The notes: a model not told the origin generated them from the sequence alone. DNA of 64,000 nucleotides from Phallusia fumigata (GCA_008931825.1 QXVZ01023286.1:127625-191624), one strand, 5' to 3'. Positions 52,757-64,000 are shown, counted from the stretch's first letter. Made by a program: numbers and translations.

Positions 52757-54543
52757 TATCGGTAAAGAAACAAAAATAGTTATAAACTTGGATATTCCGT
52801 AAGATGGCTGAAAGTAGAAACCAAAAGTATTTTAATGGTAAACCCCGGATTTCAAACAAATACCTTACTATTTCGAACGGTTTTCTTCACCAATCATTAA
52901 ATTTTTGAGCTAAAAGGCAAAGTTTCCAATTTTTAAAATACTTTATTTTCCTAATTCTTATCATCACCGCAACAAAAATGCGATTACAAGTGTGCGAGAT
53001 ACTTTAACTCCAAGTTTAACAGTGCATGCAGGCGTTTGAAAACTTAACTATTTCTGCTTACTACTATTACTGCACCACTTCCGTATTTCAATGTAACGGT
53101 TAGAATTAGGTTCGGTTTATAAAGCCATGTCCTCCTACCTGACCAGTTGCGTCAAACCACCTTCGCATTCGAAACCGCCTCGCTCCCGACTTGCATGACG
53201 TGCCCATGTGGCTCAACTCTTTTTGTCTTACGTTGGCGGTTTATTTTTGCGTCATTACATACGAAACATCATATGTAAGTGTTAATCATGAGTGTGAGAC
53301 ATGGTTTTAAATTTTTAACAGCACCAATGCCTTACTGATCCTTTACGATTTTTAATCTTGCTAACTGCTGATGCTCTTTGTTTATTTGTTGTTTGCGGGT
53401 AACGTGGCTAGGGGGTAAAAACCAGCAACCTTTAAGTTTTTTAAGTATTTTAGGTTATGCTTTCTCTGAAACTAATAGGTTCGCTGAAACTCAAATACGG
53501 CGCTTGGTGCGTAAGTATAATTATTATTATAAATGTGACCTTGAAAATTAGTTTCTCGGATACTGTTGGCAAACAATTTGATTGTGTACCATTAAAATTA
53601 AACACATTATTAAGCAAACTATAAAAACACATTTTGTCGTTCTGCTTTTGGCTGAAAAAAGGGTAATCAAGCCAACCAAGCAACAAAATTTTAACAATAA
53701 TATTTAGTGTCCACTATGCGTTATGCACACGTTCATTACTCATAACACATTTGTACATGTAAAGTGTCGTGTCAAATACAAATCAATTACCATGCACACC
53801 CAACCATTTCCAGGATGGAATTAAACGCTGATTACACTATCTCATATCATGCAAACGTCCCCATGGATTCAAGTTACATGATAGGCCACAAACCATACGT
53901 CTATAGACCTTTGCGTGGGATTGGATGGAACAGTTTGCGTCACACCTGGCATTCTGTATTGCGTGTTGTCCAACGGTAATGCGTATTTGCTTCGAGAGCA
54001 AAGTTCTTTACGTCAGTGCTCATGTTTTGATGTAAAGCAAGATTTAATTTTGTTAGCCTTTGTTGAGTACAGCGGGCTTCAGATAAATGTAAGTCGGAAG
54101 TAGGGGTGGACTATGAATAACACCTGATCTACTCCATTTGGTGAGATGCTTATGTTTTGCTGATACTTCTTTTTGAACAAAAAACTATCCGAGACCCAAA
54201 ATATATGAACGGGAATTTATACGGTCACAAAACGGGTATTTGCCAAATTCAACGTGGGATTAAATAGGAAACTTCAATTGAGAATTTGCCATGGGTTAGG
54301 AGATTAACAAACACAATAAATGACCGTAATACGCCAGCATTGATAATACATCCTTAAAATGGGTCCAAGAAGCCTAGTTCTAAACGTTTTTGTGATTTAA
54401 TTTTAATAGAGTAATTAATCTACGGTTGTTTAATAAATTAGACGCGTTTGAAGAGCTTTCACAATTTTCAAAGTTGTGCAAAGTTTTAGAATTATTTGCT
54501 TAATAACAAAAGTATATTGCGTCAGCGTAAAGTTTTTGGTGTG
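52757..54543. other. Upstream region of 4TM-B, end of block II
   Basis: Promoter side of member B. Patches align with 48060-49040 (e.g. GAATAACACCTGATC at ~49026 and ~54115). Similarity stops near 54.13 kb, before the minisatellite. No exon is supported. Confidence 0.45.
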
Positions 54544-55806
54544 CTGTTTAATTGACAGTTCAATGTTTGATTGACTGGTGTGAGTTTGATTGACAGGTGT
54601 GCGTTAAATTGACAGGTGTGTGTTTGATTGACAGGTCAATTTTTGATTGACAGGTGGCGTGTTTTATTGATAGGTGTGAGTTTGATTGACAGGTGTGCGT
54701 TTGATTTACAGGTTAATGTTTAATCGACAGTTAAATGTTTGATTGACAGGTGTGAGTATGATTGACAGGTGGTGCATTTGATTGACAGATGTGAGTTTGA
54801 TTGACAGGTCAAAGTTTGATTGACAGGTGTGCGTTTGATTGACAGGTGATGTGTTTGATTGACAGGTATGAGTTTGATTGACAGCTATGAGTTTGATTGA
54901 CAAGTGGTGTGTTTGATTGACAGTTCAAAGTTTGATTGACAGGTGTGCATTTGATTGACAGTTTGTGCCTTTGATTGACAGGTATGAGTTTGATTGACAG
55001 CTGTGAGTTTGATTGACAAGTGGTGTGTTTGATTGACAGTTCAAAGTTTGATTGACAGATGTGCATTTGATTGACAGGTGGTGTGTTTGATTGACAGATG
55101 TGAGTTTGATTGACAGTTCAAAGTTTGATTGACAGGTGTACATTTGATTGACAGGTTGTGCATTTGATTGTCAGGTTTTGCATTTGATTGACAAGTGGTG
55201 TGTTTGATTGACAGCTGTGAGTTTGATTGACAGGTGTGCCTTTGATTGACAGGTGGTGCATTTGATTGACAGTTTGTGCCTTTGATTTACAGGTGGTGTG
55301 TTTGATTGACAGGTGGTGTGTTTGATTGACAGCTGTGAGTTTGATTGACAAGTGGTGTGTTTGATTGACAGTTCAAAGTTTGATTGACAGGTGTGCATTT
55401 GATTGACAGTTTGTGCATTTGATTGACAGGTATGAGTTTGATTGACAGCTGTGAGTTTGATTGACAAGTGGTAGGTTTGATTGACAGTTCAAAGTTTGAT
55501 TGACAGTTTGTGCATTTGATTGACAGGTGGTGTGTTTGATTGACAGATGTGAGTTTGATTGACAGATGTGAGTTTGATTGACAGTTCAAAGTTTGATTGA
55601 CAGGTGTGCATTTGATTGACAGTTTGTGCATTTGATTGACAAAACTTTGACCTGTCAATCAAACTCAATCAAACTTTGACCTGCCAATCAAACTCACACC
55701 TGTCAATCAACCTTTGAACTGTCAATCAAATTCCCACCTGTCAATCAAACTCACACCTGTCAATCAAACGCACACCTGTCAACCAAACTCACACCTGTCA
55801 ATCAAA
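54544..55806. repeat. Minisatellite, 19-21-bp unit, with orientation switch
   Basis: About 56 units of TTTGATTGACAGGTGTGAG and variants run from 54544 to ~55640, then about eight units run in the opposite orientation (CTGTCAATCAAACTCACACC) to 55806. Variants recur as a six-unit higher-order repeat of ~117-118 bp, for example the TTCAAAG variant at 54923 and 55040 and again at 55368 and 55486. All - strand frames are open only because the unit lacks stops, and no protein is inferred. The switch point can fold into a long hairpin. Confidence 0.95.
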
Positions 55807-56099
55807 ATTATTCTTTTTTACAGATTTCTTGGCTGTTTATCTGCATAGTAAAATGATACAATTTGTTTTAATTAAGTCGTCAAACGCCTCTCTAGGTAAA
55901 CCAACTTACTCCTTTTTAAACAGCATGAAATACATTTAACACAAAAACCAAACATTACGCGCGTTTTCAACTAAAAGTCACCAGATATAGCGTATTTCAA
56001 TAAAATTATTTTGACATCAGCAGTCTAGTATTTACAAAATGCGGTGTAATGTGCAATTTCAAACTACCTCAAGCGCAAACACAAAAGGGCTGTGCATCT

Positions 56100-56205
56100 A
56101 AAATATACAGAATCGCTTGCATCGCTTGGACCGCTTGGAGAGCCTGGAGCGCTTGGTGGCGCTTTTGAGCAATAAAATAGGCGGTCCAAGCGATCCTGTA
56201 TATTT
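56100..56205. repeat. Foldback element, 106 bp
   Basis: Ends AAAATATACAG and CTGTATATTTT are inverted repeats that continue inward through ATCGCTTGGACCGC and its partner GCGGTCCAAGCGAT. One arm also holds repeated CGCTTGG units. The whole segment is GC-rich inside AT-rich DNA. It is a MITE-like or structured element of unknown family. Confidence 0.6.
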
Positions 56206-56405
56206 TATATGCTCCCAAAACGGGATTTTATGCAGCTTTTTGCAAAATTCAACCCAACAACTTACTTAAAATTAGAAATGCCTTAATTGACAATTCGCCA
56301 AAGGTTAAGGGCTTACGAAACACTAAAATGACAACAAGACACTAGCATTGATATTACATCTCTAAAATGTGTTCTGGGGATACAAGGCCTAAGATGTCCA
56401 GTCAG

Positions 56406-58336
56406 TTATACTCTACGTTGACGTTCATTCATTTCAGCAGTTCCACGTGCTTGCTCGCCCGCGTTCCGCTCAACATTTGCTTTAACCCCAGTCTTAGCCA
56501 TGTGAATAGCACCAGAAAAGAGGCCACCAACTATTTGAAGGTAGAAGTTGGTACCCAGATTTCCTCCTTGTAAATCAGCAACAGAAAAACCGGTCATGGC
56601 GGCAACAGCAACGCTCGATACACCTTCGAATCAAGGAAAAACATTATTTAATATCTAAACTTCCTCATATTTGTTGGTTAGACATTTTTGGAAAACTAAT
56701 CTGTAGTTGTTCAAAAATTAAAGGCATGTAAAGTTCTTTTTGCAAAATAGAGATACTTCTTGACCGGTACATCTTTTCACAACGTTGGGTGCAAAGTGAT
56801 TCAAACTAAATGTTTTAGAATAGACATTTTGCAAACTTCACCTTTCGCCCATACAAATTGCTATCAAGTTACCAGATGAGTAGTTGGTTTTGGCTATTTT
56901 CTGCAGTTTCTTGCTTATGTACGTGCAACACTTTGTGCAGTTCTCAGCGCAGCCAAACAGCATTTGTATGGAGTAGACCAACGTAAAACATGATGACAAC
57001 GTCGCCAACAGCGAAAAGGCAAAAATTCCGACCATTCCTAAAACAAAATGATTGAAGATGGACTCTGAATAGGCTCAGAGACTTAATTATTAGGCTAAAG
57101 GAAGTGTTACCCCAAAGGCAGTGCAGGCTTGACACCTTAAAGTAGTGGTTCCCAACCATTTTTGTTTTGCAGCACGCTTTCGCTGAGACTTAGCGCCTTT
57201 ACATGGCAATTATATGAATAATCATATGAAAAAAGCTGCCATCTGCATCTTATTTTTAGGTATATACATCAAAAAAGTTAGTATATTTTGCAAACACTAT
57301 TCATTGTCATACCAGGTAATACTAAATTTAATAAAAAAAATTCTAGAAAATTGGACGGGGCACCCCTGAGCCTTGCAAACGGCATCTCAGTGCAGCTAGA
57401 TGTTACCAACGGTCGTTAAGTGAGATCACTTCATTTGGCTTTTTTGCTACTTTTGTAAGCGATTTTACTTTGCAGTGCACGACTAACGAACAAAAGTTAA
57501 CTACTTCAACCTCACGCTGAAAGGGATTGCTTGCACTGCGGCGCAGTTTATTTGACAGTTTATTAACATAACTCACGATAATAAAAAAGAAAACGGTCTT
57601 TAAAATTACCAACTGATGCAAAGTGTCAAGGAGAACAAGCGGATATATCAGAAACGCCGGTACTTTTTGTGCACTTTTTGTGAGGTTATACGCTGGTGGA
57701 CGAATCGTTTGTTCAGTAAAACACAACTTTATTAGTTGAGATTTCAAAAACTTGTTATACAAGCAAAAAAGTGCCTGCAGATGATGCAGATCACCCACCT
57801 TCTCTATTGGATCTATTTAATGTTTTGTTGATAAAGCTTTCGAAAAAGCCAATATTCGCATTAACCAACGACGGTTTGGTGACGAAGTTGTCTAGTTCGT
57901 CATGTACGCCCTCCAAAAAATCCTCCGCATCTTCCCTGGAAACACAATCAGCTTCAGACCCTGTTTATGCTTTGAGTAAGACTTTTAGCAGGTGGAAAAA
58001 AGCAATTTGGTCAATTTACACGATAAAAGTGGTTGCACAGCACATGCTAGGCCAACCCTGCACAGCTTATACCAGTTGTTACCAAGGTCATTGCCAACAT
58101 ATTTGGTAACACACACAATCATCTCATCTATTTCGGCAACGTTCGAATTTTACAAAAAACAAGCATCTTTTAAACACCAACAGATCCATGCAGTTAAAAT
58201 ACCGTTACCTTGAAATTTTGCCCACGATTAAATCTGGCAATATAAGGGCCAGGATGCACAGGCTAAGTTGGGCTGCAGCCAGCACTACCAAAAAAATTTT
58301 CGCTCTCTTCTTCTTTATTGTTTTCCACAATGACAT
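56406..58336 (-). CDS. Four-transmembrane protein, novel family, member C
   Basis: Exons 58336..58209, 57935..57799, 57037..56873, 56623..56406 join to 215 residues, phases 2, 1, 1. The N-terminus is very short and basic (MSLWKTIKKKRAK), unlike A and B. TM1 is FLVVLAAAQLSLCILALILP, followed by DLIVGK. The loop has VNANIGFFESFINKT with a glycosylation site. TM2 GMVGIFAFSLLATLSSCF leads to a Cys-rich segment (CAENCTKCC), likely cytosolic. Exon 4 has AAMTGFSVADLQGGNLGTNF, then TM4 and a ~30-residue charged tail. Exon 2 is 137 nt, two codons longer than in the others. Closest to D and E. Intron 2 contains a hAT-like fragment. Confidence 0.75.
57146..57385. mobile_element. hAT-like element fragment
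   Basis: Begins AGTGGTTCCCAACCATTTTTG, the same kind of terminus as the MITEs at 10867 and 11422, and runs into GGGGCACCCCTGAG. No matching opposite terminus was found, so one end is missing or decayed. It sits in intron 2 of 4TM-C. Confidence 0.4.
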
Positions 58337-60076
58337 AATCAAAAATTTTCAAATCAAGATTTTTCATGAAGATCTAAGTAACCTAGTAAATATAAAGAAA
58401 AAATGGAATATCACTTTCTTTGTTTCCGGTCACCTTCGATACAGCAATTATACAGATGTAGTCACATAAATCGTTGACATTTGATGTGGATTTGTTGCTA
58501 CTTCTGGGTGACAAAATGTAATCCGTAAGTATACAACAAATTATAGTTATAAAAACAACTTCACTAAATCAAAGCAAACTATATTTTACTGAGTATAACA
58601 ACTGCGCAACCGTAAATTCGATTTAGATTACAGCATTGGTTACAATCTAACTTGTCCAAATTGTACTTGGTCAATAACGCATTGTGGCATTCGCCAGAGC
58701 CTCATAGTTTTTCTTCAGCACGACGGTACACACAACCTTTCAAATCAGCGTTTGAAAAAAACGTTTCACGTGGTGTTGTTATTGCCACTCTTCAGTTGGC
58801 GTTATCAATGAGGCTCGTGTCTGCCCCCTATTGTATCGAAAGTAATTAAATACCGTGAAACCGCACCCCAAGAATGAACGGAACGGTGCGCGGCAAAAAT
58901 CATCCGATACATTGGTTCTGTACGATACAGTTATACGTTACGCACTTCGTAACGGGCTATGTGGTACATACAACTTACTACGTCCTGTGCCGTACTGCCA
59001 ACGTTGCCCACGATGTGTCTAATCTAACATGACATGCGTGTTGCGACGAAATCAATCGATTTCATACGAGATTTATTCGCTTTTTGAATGTAACCCTTGT
59101 TAACGTACTTTTGTGTATGATATGATCTATTACCCGGTCGATGACCACCAGCATTTGGCCAAATCAAATTTACACATTGAGATGTGATCTTTATGGTTGG
59201 CACAGTAACAGCTTGGCGCCAAAACTAAAACAATTGCCAACTAAAACACTTTTGTACTGCAATGAAATAAATTACCTTTCAAATACTAGTTTTTTTGGGA
59301 AAGAGAGAATTCTCTTCGGTGATATATTGCTTTTCAGGGAATTTCTCCCTAAAGATGAACAGTTGCACCACCAAGATATCATTATGTCTAAAGTTTACTA
59401 CTTTTACAAAGGTTTATGTTGGAGAATTTCGGCCAAAAACTTTCTCCGGCCAAAAACAAAACGCCAAAATATGTCGAGACTTACCGACAAACCCAGCGAA
59501 CCAGGATTGCGGTGCAAATGACAAATCATAAAATATATTAGGTTATTTTTTTCTCAGGGCATATATGGTAAAATAAAAAAAGCCTGATAAAGCAATAAGG
59601 GGAAGAGGGAAAATCCCCAGCAGAGACAATAAGAGAACGTGCGTAAACCCCCGGCTGAATTTGTTCCGCTCGGTGAAGTTAAATAGTGCCAGACACCAAC
59701 CCTAACCTCGACTTGCGAAACAATTCTTGTAGCAAAACAGTTTTCAAAAAACGTTTTCAAAAAAGGCACTTGGATTGCTGCAGAGTTATCAGCGCATTGT
59801 CTTTTGTAGTGCGACATATAAGCATATATATATATATGGTAGTTGTTTGCGCATTAGTCATTCCGCAACATATTGGTTCTATAGCGAATCGTGGGCAAAC
59901 ACATTTGGTGCCAGTCGTATTGTATCGTAACATTTTTCTGCTTCTATGCTAATAAATACAATTGCATACTACTTATTTATATGTTTACTTTCTCATACAT
60001 TCTAATTTTGGACTTCGAAGCAAGATGTAAAAATTGAACGACTAATTTCATCACGGAGTTTTTGCAATTGATAACT
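58337..60076. other. Intergenic region between 4TM-C and 4TM-D
   Basis: Promoter of C and 3' flank of D. It includes an (AT)n run near 59826-59837. Open stretches at 58652-58849 and 59141-59521 on + have no recognisable domain or splice partners. CAGACACCAACC near 59690 resembles part of the conserved 66-bp segment. Confidence 0.4.
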
Positions 60077-62467
60077 TTATGCGGTCGAAGTAACATCAGA
60101 TTCGGATTCGTGTTGGCTTTGATACACTTCCACATTCACCTTTTGCGATGGTTGGGATGTGTCTCGCTCGTTTGCAGAAATCTCTTCCTGGCTTACTCGT
60201 GGTTCTTGAGCAGATAATGGCGGCGCTGTGTTCGGTTCGTTCAGTGAATCAACTGAAAACCTCAGGTTTGAAGTGGTGAGACTTCCTGTGTCCTGATCGT
60301 TCGTATGACCACCATTACTTTCTTCCGCGACGTATCTATTTGTGACCTGATCGTCTGCTTGGTCATCTGCAGTTGCATTGTAGGCACCATTGTTGGATCC
60401 TTGTCTGCTTGTGCTTGCAACACTTGCTGCGTTGTCTACCGTGCCTGGTGTTTTGGATCGAGTTTCTAACTCCTGAGCAGTTGAAGTCAAAGGTTTATCC
60501 TCTTGGTTTTTCTTATCGTCAGCGTCGTTTCCACCTCCCTTCGTTTTTTTGACGCGGATCTTTAAATATTGTATGAGAGCAGAAAAACCCCCGGCGACTA
60601 TCTGTAGATAAAAGTTCGGGCCAAGTGTGCCGCCTTCCAAGTCAGGGAGCGAGAAACCAGTCATGCCAGCTACAGCAATACTGGAAACTCCTACAAATAC
60701 AACAAACATTTTCTACGATCTAGTAGACATAATTACAAAGCCCAAGCAAGAAGGCTCAAATGTTCTGTTAAATAGGTGCAGTCAGATTTTTTCAACTGTT
60801 AGTAACATACCGTTTGAATCGGACAAAAGCTGATTCGTAGGCTGGTATCATAAAACCATAAAAGTCTCGCTTTACTGAGTAAAGTGTAATTAACGTCTTT
60901 GAACTACAAACAACGAAGCGCATATCATCGACGCTCCTGAACAGTATGTTCCTTAAGGCTCAAAAGCCCTTAAAAATACATTAAACTGTGGCAACGTAGA
61001 AAACCGATTAAAACCGGTTTTGTTCACCTTTGGCTTATGTGGTTAATCCTTGTTTGTCAAGGAAACTATTGCTATTTGCCCAGGTGAAATAAGGTAATAT
61101 TGGTGCAAGTTTTTAGGTTTCTCGCCTCTGAAAACTTATTACATGACAAATGGATGGAAAAAAATGCTAAAAAACAGAAAGCAAACAATTTACCGGAGGA
61201 AAAATTTGCCTTTGCCAATTTGCCGAGAAATTTGGCTAAATGGTCGCAACAATTAACACACTTCTTATCACACCCGTCACAACAGTGGCACATCACTTGT
61301 ACCGCGTACAGCACAGTGATGAGAGAAGAAACCGTCGACAGCAAAGAAAAAGCAAAAATGCTGACCATGCCTGCGACGAAAACACAGAACATCAGCTGCG
61401 GATATTGAACGAAGATCTTTATTAAGGAACTAGTCATTTACGAAATACATTATCGATCTGTACGTTGTATACGTTGGGCATTGACCAGGGAAGTGCCACC
61501 AAACTGATTGAGTTCGCTTGGATATTGAGGATATAATGATTAATACTTCTTGTTTTGTCTATCTTTTTGTGTTTAAGCTACGTTGACTAAATTCAATGTC
61601 TCTTTCAAAACGGCAGTTGTGTGCGTGTTCGAACCTTTAACCACAGACCTTTAAAAAATGGTTTTATTTCATTAACCTTCTTTGCTAGAGCCATCCAGGG
61701 TGCGGTTGATATAGCTTTCAAAATATCCAATCTTAGCTGGAACAAAACTTTCGTTGTCATCATCATCATCATCATGTAAACTCTCCATGAAATCTTCCGC
61801 GTCTTTCCTGTGGTAGGAAACGACACAAATTATAGTTTGGACTTTGTGTCACGAGTGTGGCGGTAACAATTACAGCGCAAATCGGTTTTAACAAAAGCAC
61901 TGGCGGCTCGCGTATGAGCACGGTGGAACTACAGCACTCCTGATTTCAACTTGATATTATTGATAAAATTCAACATATTGATTCCTTTTTAAATTCTTTC
62001 CTTATACTTGTATAATAATCCATAAGCTTAATGTCCGTTACCATCATACCACTTGCGCACAAAAAAGAATTCCCTACCACGTCATAAAACCCCAGCAGGT
62101 TTTGAAAAAAACGTATTAGGTTTTCGAATAAATATTTTATGCCTGTTTTTTCCTTTTACAGAATATTTAAACAAAGCCTAAAAGATTCTGGAGCATCTTT
62201 CCTACTAATTTTAGCTCGAACTTTAGTTACACCTCTTTTGCTTAAGTTTACAATGGTATACAGTGCTTTACTATGCGGCAAACATTACTTGGGCATGTTT
62301 CCAACAATTAAATCTGGAATTATTAGGGCTACGGAGCAAAAGGCAAGTTGAGCTGTTGCCATCACAAACAGAATAATTTTGAGTGATCGATGCCGTTTGT
62401 TTTCTTTTGGTCGTTGGTCTTCCAGGTCTGTTTTGTTGGTCTTATCAATCCCGGTAGGCGATGCCAT
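60077..62467 (-). CDS. Four-transmembrane protein, novel family, member D (long tail)
   Basis: Exons 62467..62289, 61807..61677, 61370..61194, 60690..60077 join to 366 residues, phases 2, 1, 1. TM1 is KIILFVMATAQLAFCSVALI followed by PDLIVGNMP. The loop holds an acidic run of six Asp where other members have VNAS, then YINRT. TM2 is GMVSIFAFSLLSTVSSLI, followed by a Cys-rich stretch (CHCCDGCDKKCVNCC). Exon 4 has GMTGFSLPDLEGGTLGPNF and TM4. It then extends into a ~150-residue polar C-tail rich in Ser, Thr, Asp, Gln and Asn, which no other member has. The tail suggests cytosolic partners or a disordered regulatory region; its function is unknown. Confidence 0.75.
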
Positions 62468-63735
62468 GACGTCGTTTGATGACTACTGTTATTTTAGATA
62501 ATATGCAACAAAACAGTTTTTACGAGTTAAAACAGAGACTGTCTGTCTGCAGCTCACAAAACAAAAGATTCTCTGAACAATTTTAAACCTAATTGTACTC
62601 TGGATAGTGTAAAAACAACACAAATGGCCTAAATGTGAGCATTTGGACAAGTCCTTTGGTAAGTGTATTCTCACACTTGCACAAACGCGTGTAAATTAAT
62701 TATCCTTTTTATTACAACTAACTGCAGTAATCAGATCACACTTTGCTCCATACGTTTTGAAAAACTCTTCTGCTGTTCTATGCAAATTATCAAACGAAGC
62801 AATAAACTCTTGTTACAATACAATCCTCGATCTTTGTAACCTTTACAGCTAGAAAGGGTGAGGGGGTAACAAAAACCTTTAGCGTGGCCTCAAGATGCCG
62901 TAAATCTCAAAAACTTCTTAACTACTCTTAAGTTTCTTGTCTTTTACCAAGCACACGATACAATTTACGAGCGATAAAAAAACATTAGCAGTAAAGAAGG
63001 CAATAAAAACAATAAACGCTTGTTTTACGCTCAAAAAGTCAACACTGATTGAATATGCACTTGCGATACCCAGTCTACTTCCACGGCCTCTGAAAATAAT
63101 ATAACAATTATCCTAGACAAAATGTCCTTTATGCCGGCTACTTTATTGTAGCTTCATTTGGAAAAGCTTTTAAGGCTAAGTTTAATTTTTAATGTTGATG
63201 ACTTTTGGGTTAACTAGACTGTAGCAGTGCCACCCCTGTTACTGAAGTAAACATGACAACAAAAACCGATATTAACCCCAGTAACCTTGTTGTAAAAGGG
63301 CGTGTTATCTGCTTTTTAGATTGCTTACAATTTAACTGCATACAAGCAAAATGATAAGTTAGTTTTTATTCTGTCGCCAAAGCACCATAGAATGATACAA
63401 ATTACTTTCTTGTTTGAACAGCATAAAACTTATTTGCAAAGTTATGCCAAACAGCGCAGGCGTCTTTCAACTAAGTGCATCAACTACTTTCACGAAAACA
63501 TACATTTTTTAGGCTGTGAATTAATTTTTTTATCAAGCACTCACATATGAAACTGGACTTCGATCGCTACAAAACAGGACTGTGCAAACTTCATCCTCAC
63601 AGTGTGGGGCTAATTTTTGCTTCAGCTGACAATTTTCGCTGAGTCAGCGACTTAAGTGGAAACGAACGAAACAACAGAAATGACAAAAAGGCACCATCAT
63701 TAAATCTTTAAACTGGGTTTTAAATTTCTAGCCAG
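62468..63735. other. Intergenic region between 4TM-D and 4TM-E
   Basis: Promoter side of D and 3' flank of E. It holds the orphan exon at 62918-63087. Positions 63340-63490 align with the 3' flank of C (55850-55985), so C and E are block copies. A hydrophobic open stretch on - at ~63216-63310 (LLGLISVFVVMFTSVTGVAL) may be a decayed exon of the lost copy but lacks good splice sites. Confidence 0.4.
62918..63087 (-). pseudogene. Orphan terminal exon of a sixth four-TM copy
   Basis: After TTTTCAGAG on - a 170-nt open reading enters in phase 1 (completing a Gly as in all members) and ends at TAA. It encodes ASAYSISVDF, a hydrophobic segment FIVFIAFFTANVFLSLVNC and a lysine-rich end KDKKLKSS, matching the layout of members A and B. 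The 170-nt length is identical to member A's last exon. No convincing exons 1-3 lie between it and member E, so it is either a relic or the end of an alternative transcript. Confidence 0.45.
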
Positions 63736-63989
63736 CTACACTTGATTATCCTGCGTTTGAGTTTGGCTTTCTTCCATTGCATTATTGCTGACTCCTTCGT
63801 CGTTGCCACGAGGTCCTTCGCTTGGATTGCAGTTTGTCTTGGATTTTTCAATCCAGGTCTTAAGGAACTGAATAATAAACGAAAAAAGGCCACCAGCTAC
63901 TTGAAGGTAGAAGTTGGTACCCAGATTTCCTCCTTCTAAATCAGAAACCGAAAATCCAGTCATAGCGGCAACAGCAACGCTAGATACAC
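63736..63989 (-). CDS. Four-transmembrane protein, novel family, member E (last exon)
   Basis: Terminal exon only. It enters in phase 1 after a GCAAAG acceptor and encodes VSSVAVAAMTGFSVSDLEGG, NLGTNFYLQVAGGLFSF (TM4 start) and a ~40-residue polar tail ending TQTQDNQV. It is nearly identical to member C through TM3-TM4, then diverges in the tail. The earlier exons lie beyond the right edge, so the array continues. Confidence 0.75.
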
Positions 63990-64000
63990 CTTTGCAACAA

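Noticed and set aside
48501-54103. Open stretches at 48501 and 53764 that resemble each other
   Set aside because: The resemblance follows from the block II DNA duplication. The frames do not stay aligned over their length and lack splice context.
54706-55658. Long stop-free - strand frames reading as Asn/Gln/Ser-rich repeat proteins
   Set aside because: They arise because the 19-21-bp minisatellite unit has no stop on that strand. Frames change with unit length and there is no splice or start context.
58652-58849. A + strand stretch with VVIATLQLALSM, resembling TM1 of the four-TM family
   Set aside because: It is on the opposite strand to the array, is short, and lacks the VVGEM/DLIVG continuation and a phase-2 donor. 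Chance resemblance is likely.

Overview
The window looks like a compact invertebrate deuterostome genome, most likely an ascidian tunicate such as Ciona. That placement is inference. It rests on AT-rich DNA, short introns (mostly 0.2-1 kb), animal gene families with GT-AG introns, and tight tandem arrays of paralogues; no marker gene settles the species. All gene models below were built by hand from splice sites and codon phase. No database search was possible.

Layout. 0.5-1.3 kb: N-terminal exons of a Ras-like small GTPase (-), continuing off the left edge. 3.2-3.7 kb: a ~183-bp tandem repeat. 5.3-10.7 kb: a nine-exon carboxylesterase/cholinesterase-type hydrolase (+) with an intact catalytic triad. 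13.4-21.4 kb: a ten-exon secreted M14 metallocarboxypeptidase of the CPE/CPN/CPM branch (-). 23.8-39.8 kb: six two-exon SLC35G-like (EamA, drug/metabolite transporter superfamily) genes. The first is on + and five are on -; one carries a 4-bp frameshifting deletion. 36-50 kb: dispersed + strand exons of a Ly6/uPAR-like, threonine-rich, probably GPI-anchored family. One gene looks usable, one is partial, two are decayed. 46.7-64 kb: four complete genes, one edge-truncated gene and one orphan exon of an unrecognised four-transmembrane family (-), all with intron phases 2-1-1.

Two rounds of segmental duplication shaped the right half. Block I (about 33.5-37.8 kb and 37.8-43.3 kb) carries one SLC35G gene on - and Ly6-like exons on +. 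Block II (about 44.65-49.1 kb and 49.3-54.1 kb) carries a Ly6/mucin terminal exon on + facing a four-TM gene on -. Within block II a 66-bp GC-rich segment is almost unchanged between copies although its flanks have diverged.

Other structure: hammerhead-ribozyme-like foldback elements in the same intron of two SLC35G paralogues, nested hAT-like MITEs ending at the stop codon of a third, a 1.26-kb minisatellite with higher-order periodicity and an orientation switch, a tRNA-like gene with a Pol III terminator but a defective anticodon arm, and a 73-bp assembly gap inside G/C homopolymers. The best candidate for something undescribed is the four-TM array and its repeated pairing with mucin-like Ly6 proteins. 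A joint role is inference only.
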